Assembly (NCBI GenBank): GCA_964023205.1
Contig: OZ026843.1
Coordinates: 5,193,029-5,257,028, forward strand
Length of the DNA stretch: 64,000 nucleotides
Direction: 5' to 3'
Origin: Lutraria lutraria
Lineage: Eukaryota > Mollusca > Bivalvia > Venerida > Mactridae
Below are positions 1 through 10,370 of the stretch, in pieces (position 1 is the first letter of the stretch; every line of letters begins with the position of its first letter). The notes under the pieces were generated by a model. It did no database searches, had not been told where the DNA came from, and saw only the letters and a list, made by a program, of their open reading frames with translations. A program made the position numbers and the translations under genes.

Positions 1-933
1 TTGCACGATCAGTGACTAAGTCATTATGACTCTGCCATGTTTGTTCAAGTAATTGTTACATTATTCAAACAGGCCAACCAGTGTATATTAGGTTAACAGG
101 TTAAAGGAAGATCTATACTTAAATACAAAACTTACTTTGACAAAGACTCATTGTCCCCACAGTTAACAGTTTCAAATTCAAGGATTTCGGTAAAACTTTG
201 TTGGTACCTGAAATATGGAAGAATTTATGTTATGTACATAAAAAGCAAATAAACTTGTGAGTGAGTAAATATAATGACAGCAAAAAAAAAAAGTTGAGAA
301 ATGTCCGCTTCAGTGCGATGATGAAAATAATTTATGGTGGTGTTAGAATAGGCTAGAAAAAAAGTAATGTCATTGGTCTCTTGACCAAAATTAATACAGG
401 TAGCAAATTTATCTTTTCTAATTTTCTTTCTAAACTTAAAGTATTACCTTTTGAACTTTGGAGGTATAGTTTGTTCAAAAATGTTTTTGTACTTTGGATT
501 TAGTGATTAGAAACTTAAGGGTCACAGCACAATAATGGGCCACTCAAAACACAACCCCTTTTTCTGGCCTTAAATAAGACAGTATATATATTTAATGAGT
601 AGTTGAAAATTGGGTAGAGAGCTTGCCCCTGTTTCTAATCCAATCAGTGACAAGGAATTTTTAATTTTTGGCTTTCTGATCATAATAGAAAATAATACTG
701 GCAATCTTATTTTATAAAACGACTTATTACACACTGCAATGCTTAGAGGCGGAGCACTAAGACTTGGAATGTATGTATTAGAGTGTTCATCATAACAAGA
801 ACAACCTCTGCTTTTCTCTTTCTTATTTATGAAGAACACCCAAATATGCACTCTAATCTATACATATAAACTGATTATTAATGGAATGGCCTTATAAACT
901 ATATAACACAACAGAAGGTATCAATTAGATGTA

Positions 934-1114
934 CAGTGCAACCTCTCAAAAGCAACACCATTTGGAAGAAGCAAAATTATGTTGTTATTGAGAGGTTTTT
1001 GCTCTACAGAGGTTAAATTAATAGTTAAATCATGCAGTGGGAAAAAATCACACTGTTGTTGAAGGAAAGTTGTTGCTCAAGAGGGGGGGGGGGTGCTCTG
1101 AAGAGATTGTACTG
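934..1114. mobile_element. MITE family F copy 1, TA-flanked
   Basis: Begins CAGTGCAACCTCTC and ends with the approximate inverse GAGATTGTACTG; both ends abut TA (932-933 and 1115-1116). A second copy is at 32601-32762. Both copies carry internal variants of 'gttgttnnagag', so much of the element is self-complementary. TA target and CAG termini suggest mobilisation by a Tc1/mariner-type transposase. It also contains a short poly-G run near 1082-1093. Confidence 0.75.
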
Positions 1115-2106
1115 TATACAGGCATTTGTAAAAGGAATTATAGCAACAACAGACAAATAAAGCAAATTCCTTCTTAAATCAATTACCTTTAGAAGAAATG
1201 TATCAAAGATAACAAGAGAACTGTGTACTATACTTTACATAAACACAGCATGATCAAGTGGTCTGAGTCGATATGCAAGAAAAAGTCACAGTGTGATCAT
1301 AAGATCTTTATCGTTATGGCAAAAATGTAACAATGGGTTATTGCACCAAGAATACCAGACAAAATTCAATATCATTTGAGCAGAAAATCTGCACCATAAC
1401 ATACCCTGGTCGTAAACAAAGATCTTAAAGTCAATTAACCATATACGCCTTGGGTATAGCATTCATTGTTATCATATTTATCTATTACAACATGCATATA
1501 TTCAGATACACATTTTGCTGATTCTGAAACTGAGCACTATCTTAGCTAATACTGGTACAAATATATGTCTATGAAAATGGCCCAGAGCTCTTCAGGGAAC
1601 AAATATTTGCCATCAAATCAAGGGGGTGTTGCATAAGTAGGCACATTACCTGACTGACTGAAAGCTAGAAATTAGCTGAAAGATAAGTGAGAGCCAGGTA
1701 TGTGATCTTTAACAGTCTATTACTTAAAACATACATATAATGTCTAAAGACTAATACAGCCTTGACTAACAATCCATAAAATTGCCATGATTTTACATAA
1801 AATATACCAACAAATAACAACATTATATTATGCTATATGAAACAGCCAGTTATTTTTAAAGCATAAGAAACACATTGGTACTGGATGATAGACAGAAAAT
1901 GTTTGATTACAATAACAGAGAGCAGAATGATTTACCAGACAAGGAACAACATAAACTTGAAACTTTTCATGTCAGTAATTTCTAACATTGATCTGACATG
2001 ACATATCGATTATAGAATGATTGCATGTAAGTATTAATCATGGTGCATGTGCAATTGCATCAATTGAATTCATAAAAGCGCAACATGCATTCAAACATGT
2101 ACATTT

Positions 2107-2182
2107 CGAGGGCTCAGCGCAACACAGTCGTAACTTGTTCTTATTTCAATATGAGTTACGACACTGTTGCGTTGAACCCTCG
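2107..2182 (+). mobile_element. 76-bp foldback element, family A copy 1
   Basis: The whole 76 bp is an imperfect inverted repeat with arms of about 30 nt, starting CGAGGGCTCAGCGCAACAC and ending GTTGCGTTGAACCCTCG, around a T-rich loop. It is flanked by a perfect 4-bp direct repeat ATTT (2103-2106 and 2183-2186). Copies of identical length are at 28556-28631 and 49165-49240. The flanking duplication supports transposition rather than a locally evolved hairpin. Confidence 0.8.
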
Positions 2183-2592
2183 ATTTGTACTTCACCATGA
2201 ATTATGTAAACTGATATTGCGCAACAGGCAACTGCATGGTTAGTCAGAAAATCAATGGAATGCAGACAAGACATCATCAAGTCACTGGTAATTGCTGCAT
2301 GTTCTTTTAAACTTCAAATATTTACCCTTACATATACCTGGATTGTGTCGCCTTAGAACAGAACCTGGGTAAAAGGTGATTCACCCCGTTTTAAATGTAT
2401 GCAAAGTAAGATTTCTAAGAATGGTGGTGAACAAAAAGAGGCACACATGACAAAAAAAAATGTCAACATAGAATTTTCAAAGAATGTACATATAAATAAA
2501 TACAAAAATGTAGTACACTGCATTGATGAATTTCGAGACACGCAATATAAATAATTAATAATGAATGCATGTGCTGTTGTACATTTACTTAC

Positions 2593-2734
2593 CAATTTCT
2601 GACCATAGCAACAGACGGCATTTGTTGTAGATTTTCTGGTAGAAGATTGATCTCTTTCATAATATTGGCAAGACGTACAGGCAACTCTTGTCTAAGAAAT
2701 TCAAATGATGAATTCTCGGTACCAGTCTTTGTTC
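2593..2734 (-). CDS. PDK: Pyruvate dehydrogenase kinase, second coding exon
   Basis: PDK is a mitochondrial-matrix serine kinase that phosphorylates and inactivates the E1-alpha subunit of pyruvate dehydrogenase, limiting entry of pyruvate carbon into the TCA cycle. On the minus strand the exon is bounded by a TTTTAG acceptor and a TTG|GTAAGT donor. It enters in phase 1 and leaves in phase 2, splitting a Trp codon. It encodes 46 complete residues including [20 protein letters not shown], a near-invariant block of the PDK N-terminal helical-bundle domain that separates PDK from branched-chain ketoacid dehydrogenase kinase. The segment just before it reads [13 protein letters not shown] instead of the usual NACEK-containing stretch, so this paralogue is somewhat divergent. 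The histidine-kinase-like ATPase domain must lie beyond position 1. Which PDK subtype it is cannot be told. Confidence 0.93.
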
Positions 2735-2819
2735 CTAAAATTAAAAGAGAACTTACTGTAAAACCAGTCTAAAGTGCATAACAGTAGAATTTGTGGGTTA
2801 AGAACTATCTATGTTATGT

Positions 2820-3290
2820 ATAATATCATCAGACAGGTCTGGTAAAAGTATACCAGTAATGACTATATAATAAGTCCAGTAAAAATATGACAGGTCTGGT
2901 AAAAATAAACCAATTAAAATAAGTCTAATTTGAATGACTTACTAATCAGGTGAAATATACCAGGTATGTCTATATGACTGACAGATCTGGTCAAATACAA
3001 ATTATGCCAAATTGACAGCTCATGTCATGTTAAAATTGAAATATACCACTTAAGACTTATTGACAGCATGTATGGCAAAAATGTATCAAATGATACTTAT
3101 CGACCGCATGTGTGGTAAAATTATACCAAACAAGACTCACTGACAGTAGGTCTGGTAAAAATATACTAAATAGCTAGGACTTACTGACAGCGTGTCTGGT
3201 AAAATTTTCCAAAATATCAAGCCGTCAGGACAGGATAGGCAAAAATATACCAAATACATGTACTCCAAACTGACAGACAAGCATGATAAA
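2820..3290. repeat. Degenerate tandem repeat, unit about 60 bp
   Basis: About seven diverged units share the core 'gacttactgacagcatg' followed by 'tctggtaaaaatatacca'. Good units begin near 3050, 3095, 3135 and 3178. The array ends shortly upstream of (5' to) PDK exon 2 on the coding strand. Units differ by many substitutions and small indels, so the array is old. Confidence 0.7.
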
Positions 3291-3354
3291 AGCATGCCCA
3301 GTCCCATCGAGTCAAACCTTGTGAAATGTCTAGTAAAGAATAACTTAATGCATT

Positions 3355-3518
3355 CAGTCAGACCTGTGATCAAACACCAACCTTAGGAAAGACCGGATGT
3401 GTCCTTTATTGACAGGAGACCTTTATTTAGAGGTTGTTTTGTTCTAATTAACCAATGAATGACTTTATTCACTTGGTGGCCTTTATCTGGAGGTGGCCCT
3501 TAAAGACAGGTTTGACTG
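3355..3518. mobile_element. MITE family E copy 1
   Basis: Starts CAGTCAGACCTGTG and ends ACAGGTTTGACTG, which are inverse termini; internally it repeats variants of 'cctttattgacaggagacc'. Related copies are at 12136-12308, 14548-14668, 15490-15656 and 22494-22650. TA flanking is seen on the right side here and on both sides of the 14548 copy. Confidence 0.65.
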
Positions 3519-3719
3519 TAAGTAAAACTGCCAGACAGGCAAATTGCATCTCAGTATTTGGCAAACACTTCAAATCTAATATAAGTTAATACTGAGAATG
3601 AATGTAGGGATAATGTAAAACATACCTAGGATGGGTTATAAAATTTTCAAGTTTGAAGGCAGCTACATGTTTTAATATTTGTGTACAACTGTTAAGAAGT
3701 TCAGTGTTTATGTTCAATT

Positions 3720-3805
3720 TTCATGTCTATTTATGTGAGAAAGTAGACAGTTGCTTACGGAGGTACTGGTTCTCTGACTGTTGAAAAGGGGCGTAAAACA
3801 TTATA
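3720..3805 (-). repeat. Dispersed repeat family D, copy 1
   Basis: The reverse complement matches 33850-33975, sharing 'cccttttcaacagtcagag', 'agaaccagtac' and 'gtaagcaactg', with an internal deletion. A third copy is at 15311-15410 in the forward orientation. Confidence 0.65.
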
Positions 3806-6289
3806 TAAACACACAAATTATGCTCAATTAATAACTCACATCCCATATCTGAGGCCTCCATAGCCATTTGATGTATTACATATATTTTATAATGTACAAA
3901 AGGTATCGTAGAAAAAAAGCTTTTCGATCAACACACTATAATTTTTTTGTAAAGTAACAACTAAACGTGACTATTCTACCATGAGGCCATAAAAATATTT
4001 TGTTCCAGGTTACGCTACCTACATTTACTCACCAAAAACAAACCTACCCAACTTTTTTTTGATCTCTTAGGCATTTTTTGAAAATATAAATAGTATTTTG
4101 ACAGGTATTTGGGGTTCAACATAAGAATTAAACTAATTTCCTACCTACAATGTACCTACCCAATGAAAATTCTCTGGGAAACATTTTTTAAGGTTGAAAT
4201 GAAGGAAAAACTTCAACAGTATTAAAAGAACAAGATAATTATGGTGATACTGGTGTTTTCTGAACAGAAATAAATATAACTTGTTCATTTGTACTATGCA
4301 ATGAAACCAGTGTACATGTTGACTGTTTACACAACCTAATCTCAGTTAAGCTGTTTATCTATACGGAAAAAAAACTCACAGGCCAATAACTGTAACGCTA
4401 CAAAAAAAGTTTAATGTTTACACTATACGCTATAAATGAGTATGATATATATAATTATATACAGAACACAGCTTCCACAGGTAAGTATATATATGAAATT
4501 GGCGGAGAAAATGTGGTAAAATAATTATACTACAAACATCTTTGTAAAATAGGTACAAATGAGATGGCACAGACTTCAGAAGATGTAATAAAAAATGTTA
4601 TCAACATAGCTCAACTCCAAAGGCAAATGGTAATAATGAAGTGAACAAAACAATATCATAATTGGCCTAAGGAAGTTTTTTTTTATTAAACTATAAATAT
4701 GTACACTTTACTGTCAGTTCAAAACAAATATATTATATGTAAGCCAAACTAAGTCTGAATATGATTGATATATGATAGGTTTGTTTAGAACAGATCTCAC
4801 CTAGAAAAGAACCAATCAAAACAAAGGAAATAATGCATATATTAGATGTATCAACAATAAGACAATAAGGTTATATTATTGTAAACAGTCTGTCAAGGTA
4901 CAAGGTCTGATACAAATGTTTGATATAGTTAAATAATTTTCAAAGATTTAATTTACGGATTTAAATAGTGATTAAGTAAATTCAAATTGGGCATAAACAG
5001 TCATTTATAACTGAAGCCGGACAGGTGACATATATATTGACTCTGCTGCATGTAAACTTTATCTAATATCTTGAGACAGAAAGTATACAAATCCAACCAA
5101 CACATCCATGAATGGGGTCAGTTTATCTTATCAGACCTAGATAATGGACAATAACAAAATGGTATGACTAATGGCCGATATATATAATAATACAGACTAT
5201 TATTATTTGCTGTAAACATAAATCGGTCAATGGACTGAAATGTAAAGTATTCTCAAGATTTACAAATAGTTTAAGTACAACTTATGTATTTTAATCCATG
5301 GATTTGGTAAACAAGGTTAAAGGTTCACATTACATGTAGTTTTTCGATTTTTTTCAAGTAAATAATCCGGTTTAGACCTGTGACAGTGTTCTGACATGAC
5401 CACTGACCATGTACGGAGGACAGGGTCTTTAATAAAAAAGACCCTTTGCTGAGTAATGGTGTATTTCAAAATATGTCTTAACAATGAACTCAGAGCATGA
5501 GTCTGAGGACCATTTGTACCGCTGAATTAAACACCTACACAAATCTTCTAAATCCATTTATAATAATAAATAGGCCATATTTACTCATGGAATTATACTA
5601 GATAACTAAAATGCTGTAATGATCATTGGTTTTTTTCCATATATACAAAGCTGCATATGATTTGGTGACAGTAATTAAGCCATCTTAATAATGAACATGA
5701 AATTTATTCAAATACTTTCAAGTTTCAATACAGTTCATTTTCATAATAACCTTGTGGTTTGTGAGTGAATAAGATATAGTTTAAATTTGAAAAAAAAAGA
5801 TTACAATTATAAATTTTACAAAAGCAGCAATTTTGTTTGCCTGACAGACCAATTATCAATACAATATATATTAAAGATTATGACAGTAATGTCAATAATG
5901 CATAAACTCTATATTAGCTGGCACAGACAGTCATAAAATACAACTGGACTTTTACTGGTTGGCATGATTCATCTTCTAATCTAAAATAACACTGAGCAAT
6001 CCTAATAACTAAAGATAAGTTAGTGGTAACCCTACCCAGATAATTTTCTTAGGATAGGTACATACAAAGTAGTTTATAGGAAGTAGTTTTTTACAATTTC
6101 TTTAATATATATATTAAACTTAAATTACATACAAGCCAGGATGCTATTTTTTTATTGAACAAATTTTCTACACACAAGGGGTCAAAAGAAGTTTGGAGGG
6201 CTGCTTTGGGGAGAAGGTAGTGTACGTAACCCCCCTCCCCCGAAAAATGAAGGATTCTGTTGTACAGTGTAATGTTAAATCAATATGTG

Positions 6290-6950
6290 AATAATCCCTC
6301 CCTAAGCTTTCTTATGTCGGAAGTTTCACACCTTAAAAAACTTGAACCACTGGAAATTTTCAAGCGATTAAAACAAATTGCAATTTCATCAAACCTATTA
6401 GGATTCAAGGCTGAAAATAAAAATAAGTTTTTGCCCATAATCGAACTTGTTCAAGATCTTTTGGTTATACACATTTACTGAAAATATGATTAGGATTGGT
6501 GAATAAATGAATGAGCTAGAGTGTAAACAAACTCAAATATACAGGGGTGTGACTGCTCCAAGAGCAAAAAGGCTGAAATACCCTAACCCCACCCCTTCAT
6601 GCTTGCAAAATCATCATTTTTTAGTAGGTCAGTCTGAATCTGGACCCTTTTGTTTCAAACATTTTAAGACAAAAAAGAGGAAATCAGCTGAAAAGAGGAA
6701 GAATCACACCCCTGAATATAGCAAATTTTCAAAGTCAAGGGCCGATAACTCTAGAAGTTATAGTCCAATTTTGCCCATAATCGAACTTAGCCCAGACATT
6801 GCAGCCATATACATTGTGAGCAAGGTTGATCACGATTCGTTAAAAGCTATGGATGCTTGAGTGTAAACAAACTAATTGTGGACGGACACCGGACATTCAT
6901 AGATCTTAAAAGCTCACCTGATGTGATCAAATTAAAAATACACCACAAAA
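6290..6950 (+). repeat. Dispersed repeat with duplicated 'cccataatcgaactt' core
   Basis: The core 'ttgcccataatcgaactt' occurs at about 6431 and 6771. The second copy is preceded by 'gggccgataactctag' and followed by 'ggacggacaccggacattc' and 'aaaagctcacctgatg'. I recognise this arrangement as a high-copy repeat of bivalve genomes; that is from memory, not a search. The short open frames across it (6260-6481, 6507-6860) are most likely by-products of the repeat. Confidence 0.6.
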
Positions 6951-7451
6951 TACATTTTGATTTTATTTATTTGCTAGGATTTTCGTGAGCAGGTAGGAGC
7001 ACTCCAAACAAACTTATTTTTATTTTCAGCCCATCTGAAAGTAGGAAATTTGACATGATGACTACAGATGAGTGGACCACTATAAATAGAACAATATATA
7101 ACTATTTTCATAATAATAATGTAAGCGTACAAACTGTACAAGTCAGAGACCACAAATCATTACACACCATTACAACAGGATATAAGTGAACATAATGATG
7201 ACATCATTGTTATATATAATTTAAAAAGCATACTTCATAATGTGAAAATAAGAATTATAGAACAATATAAATGTTAGTATTATCATTATAATAAAGTCTT
7301 TTAGTTTAAAGAAAACATTTAGGACAATGAATTATAATTCTGAACCAGAGGTCAAAGAATACATGTATAGCAAACTTTATCATAGTTTCAGTGGGTCTAA
7401 TGTATTATGTAAACACCATTTGTTCAACAATACTTTAGTATAAATATATAG

Positions 7452-7688
7452 CAGCCAGTTCACCTAACCAGTTTTCCCAAATTGTATTCTAACCAGCACT
7501 ATAGCTAACTTATCCTTCCACAAGAACTTGAAGAAGCCTGCAACATGTTCACAAATGGAGGAAAATTAACATTTCTGTCAAATTTTCATAGATGGGTTCA
7601 TGTGATGATGTATGACCTGCCATGACCGGATTTCTCGGTTACAAGTCCAGTGCACAAAGGTGACAATCCATTGGACCGTGGCCCCTAG
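7452..7688 (-). mobile_element. tRNA-derived SINE, family C copy 1
   Basis: Aligns by eye with 11498-11735, 23794-23972 and 31050-31205 through 'cacctaaccagttttcc', 'gtattctaaccag' and 'tatgacctgc'. Only this copy and the 11498 copy keep the tRNA-like head at the right end (minus strand, starting near 'ggccacggtccaatgg'). Confidence 0.7.
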
Positions 7689-8326
7689 CAAACTTGTTAA
7701 CATTAATGTGACAGCCAAATTATTACTGGTCTACAATATATATTGATCTTAATCATCAATAAAATTCATGTAACAATGATGATGTAACTTAACTCCACAT
7801 AAGGTAATTAATTCACTAAATTTTAGTAAATAACCACACCTGTACCACACCTAGTCAAATTTCTTTCTGAAGACCACTGTATTCATGACGGTCATGAGTG
7901 TTGGCCAGTAAATTTATTCATAATCGTATGACTAATTTTAATTTTCACTGATATTGTTTTCAAAATCAACTTTTCAAGAATCAAGCTTTTTAGAATTTTA
8001 TCAAGAGCAGCCAATTGAAAGAATAAAAGATAAACATGCATACTAGAATAACTGTCTGACTTTGTTACCAGTAAACAAGATCTTTGCTAAAACATACAGC
8101 TTACACAATAAATTAAATGTCATTTAAAAAGATTTAGAAAAGATTAGTCAACCTGACAGATAACTGAAATATCATTGAACAAATAAATGTCTGACCTAGA
8201 TTTTTTTATCTAACAACAATGCAAACATTCCCAAATACTCACTATTAATGATACATATAATAAAAGTCGCATGTTTAGTTCTCGTAGTCATAAGCGTAAA
8301 GCGAATTGTCTGAGCAGCCAACTTAC

Positions 8327-8525
8327 CGAACAACAAAAGTTGCTGAAGCGAAAGTGCGTGGGGATGAAATGTGGCATATTTATCGAAACTTTTCACTTGC
8401 GCCTCATCCAAGCCATCTTTTACATAGTTTTTCTTACTTGCGAACATTCGCAAACATTTTGATATTGGAACTTCCCGTTGCAAACTTCGAAGAAAGGAAG
8501 CTGGTCTTGTAAACAACAACATCAT
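8327..8525 (-). CDS. PDK: PDK alternative first coding exon 1a (with mitochondrial presequence)
   Basis: An ATG at 8525 (tandem ATG ATG) opens 66 codons ending TTC G|GTAAGT, a phase-1 donor that fits exon 2. Residues 1-30 are basic and hydroxylated with almost no acidic residues (MMLLFTRPASFLRSLQ...), as expected of a matrix-targeting peptide. Residues 48-66 (KYATFHPHALSLQQLLLF) match the PDK N-terminal motif Y-x-x-F-x-P-x-x-L-S-x-x-x-L-x-x-F-G. The final F-G is completed after splicing. The reading frame stays open upstream to 8693 but without other PDK-like sequence, so I take the ATG at 8525. About half of the 21 motif residues match exon 1b, which suggests an exon duplication. It could instead be a decayed or testis-type isoform exon; RNA evidence would decide. 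Confidence 0.8.
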
Positions 8526-8991
8526 TCTATTTTTTACACTCGTAAACAAACTCAGAAAAAGCTCGAAAAGTGTCAGAAAAGTAGATTTTGGGTGTTCATC
8601 AAACGAAATAGGTAAGAATAAGATTTCATGAACAGTAAATATCCCCACAAACGTTGCAGTGAAAATGTAAACAAAAGTTATTTTGACACACACTTATTTA
8701 CCGGAAGACGATATAATGAAAATGACCTTCACATTTACCGATTTTTACTGTACGATTTTCGTTTTCTCCTGATTCTGCACGTACGAAATATAATTTGATT
8801 TTAACAAAAAATCGGTTAAAACTCTTTGCATTCTTATGCAGTCGATTGATTAAGAAATATTGTTCTTAGCGCATATTAATTGCACAATTTTCGGATTGAA
8901 ACGAGATGACGAAAATAACGGGACAACCACAGAGTCAGCTGTTCGAGGTTCATTAAGGGTGATCGTAACACACAAATAAATCGCAACTTAC

Positions 8992-9094
8992 CGAAATCCA
9001 CGAGCGTTTTCATCGACAGAGGTGATGGGTGAAACTGTGAATAATGATCCACTAATCCGGCAACCCTCTGACATAAAATCCTGCAAATTTTCAT
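8992..9094 (-). CDS. PDK: PDK alternative first coding exon 1b (canonical)
   Basis: An ATG at 9094 starts 34 codons (MKICRILCQRVAGLV...) ending in YSQFHPSPLSMKTLVDF plus the first base of a Gly codon at a G|GTAAGT donor. That is the classic PDK N-terminus, closer to the family consensus than exon 1a. The phase-1 donor is compatible with exon 2, giving a short N-terminus with little presequence, as in some invertebrate PDKs. The start was chosen because it is the only ATG before the motif; the short upstream in-frame extension begins with TTG only. It lies 467 bp upstream of exon 1a, so it probably has its own promoter, with a perfect CRE about 94 bp upstream of the ATG. Confidence 0.88.
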
Positions 9095-9187
9095 GATTGT
9101 ACGTCCTCTGTGTATCAAGATATGAATTATTTTGTTGACAGCGTCCGCACGTTAACTCCATTACATTTAGCTATTTGGATAGTCATG

Positions 9188-9195
9188 TGACGTCA
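9188..9195. promoter_or_regulatory. Perfect CRE octamer TGACGTCA upstream of PDK exon 1b
   Basis: A palindromic CREB/ATF consensus lies 94 bp upstream of the exon 1b ATG. PDK genes are known fasting- and cAMP-responsive genes in vertebrates, so the position is sensible. Function is inferred from position only. Confidence 0.5.
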
Positions 9196-9540
9196 TGGAA
9201 ATTTTAGTCTGGTACCACGCTCAAGTGGAAAATTGATAGTATTAACGCCAATGACGGGTACCAGAACATGGGAACTTTACTGGATATGTCTGGTTCTCTC
9301 TGGACCGACTTTAAATTCACACCATTTTTACTTTCGTCATTCCGTAAATATCTTGCTTATTTTTTATTTGAATGACAAAGTGCGGAAACCATTGTTTGAA
9401 CTGACCATACCACATTCAATGATATAACTAGATATTTATCGTAATTCACAATGATGCAATTAACCTAGCTAGGTCATTGGTTGATAGACCCTGATGCAAC
9501 CAATGATATTTTCTCGAACCGAAATAATTCTTGTATACTA

Positions 9541-9910
9541 GGTCCTTGCTGACATTTGAAGATTTCAAGATTTCTTAAATAGTTCTAAGAGAAAATCAAC
9601 AACACTTTCTTTGCAATATTGACTGTCTTGGGTCACATTAGAGCATATTACCGGGGTATTATATCGACACCAGGCTATTATCGATACATGCATTGTTAGT
9701 ACTTTTATTTTCGATTTTTTGAATTGCCAGAAATGATGACGTAATCATTCTTGTAACTGCTTGCTGACAACAAGGACTTATATATTATATAATTACATAC
9801 AAGGATTATGTATGTATATAAGTCCTTGTTACATATGATTTCAGGATTTCTTAAATATTTCTTAGAGAAAACAACAACACTGTCATGGATCACATTACAG
9901 AGGCTTAATA
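9541..9910. repeat. Direct duplication with an internal 16-bp-arm hairpin
   Basis: The stretch from 'ggtccttgctgacatttgaag' to 'tcacattagag' (9541-9645) recurs in diverged form from 'agtccttgttacatatg' to 'tcacattacagag' (9821-9905). The second copy borders a perfect inverted repeat: AACAAGGACTTATATA (9769-9784) and its complement (9815-9830) around a 30-nt loop. Confidence 0.7.
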
Positions 9911-10134
9911 ATGTTACATATTGAATATTAAGTGATTCATGTTATATAGATCGAGTCCCCGGTTGCAATAGGCCTACATCATAACTATTTATGCGTATCT
10001 GAATCTGACAAATCAAACGGAAACTACAGTGCACAATTAACGGTTACACATATTATATATATATAGGTTACAGACATGAGTTTCAGTCTTCTTTGACTTA
10101 TTTGTTATTTAAAGGAGTTGCGCAACACTGTTGG

Positions 10135-10205
10135 TAAACTGATACAGTCTGTACTCTGTGTGTACATCATCGTGGAACGGGAACCACTGTCCACTGTCCA
10201 GTTTA
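10135..10205 (+). mobile_element. Foldback element family B, degenerate copy
   Basis: A 71-bp segment beginning TAAACTG and ending CCAGTTTA with the internal 'tggaacgggaacca' block of family B. The left arm is eroded and no flanking duplication is visible. It has the same length as the intact copy at 10300-10370. Confidence 0.6.
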
Positions 10206-10299
10206 GTTTTAGCACACACCAAGGGACGTAATCTTGTTTATCGATGAAATATTTCTCTTACGCAGTGCTCCCCCTTTACAAACATGGTCAGTGACTGTT

Positions 10300-10370
10300 T
10301 AAACTGGTTCCCGTTGACTTGTGTGTACAAAGCCTTTGGTGCACTGCATCATGGAACGGGAACCAGTTTA
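10300..10370 (+). mobile_element. Foldback element family B, copy 2
   Basis: Inverted termini TAAACTGGTTCCCGTT and AACGGGAACCAGTTTA enclose a loop containing 'cttgtgtgtacaaagcc'. Immediately flanking 9-mers are GTGACTGTT (10291-10299) and GAGACTGTT (10371-10379), which match at 8 of 9 positions, a likely target duplication. Confidence 0.8.

Larger units (their letters stand above)
1..2592 (-). other. PDK intron after exon 2 (runs off the left edge)
   Basis: No further PDK exon was found here: I looked on the minus strand for the next conserved block of the kinase (the segment with the RNRHN motif) and saw none, so this intron is at least 2.6 kb. It contains one TA-flanked MITE (934-1114) and one 76-bp foldback element (2107-2182). 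The rest is AT-rich sequence in which I recognise nothing. Confidence 0.6.
2735..8326 (-). other. PDK intron 1, repeat-rich
   Basis: About 5.6 kb between exon 2 and first exon 1a. It contains a degenerate tandem array (2820-3290), a TA-type MITE of family E (3355-3518), a family D copy (3720-3805), a mollusc dispersed repeat (6290-6950) and a tRNA-derived SINE (7452-7688). No coding exon is supported in the remaining AT-rich sequence. Confidence 0.6.

Noticed and set aside
2820..3290. CRISPR-like array
   Set aside because: Repeats are degenerate, there are no unique equal-length spacers, and the host is an animal.
6260..6860. Two open frames of 73 and 117 codons on the plus strand
   Set aside because: They lie within a dispersed repeat and share its duplicated core; no domain was recognised.
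8526..8693. N-terminal extension of PDK exon 1a to an upstream start
   Set aside because: The extra residues are hydrophobic and unlike any PDK; the ATG at 8525 gives a normal mitochondrial presequence.
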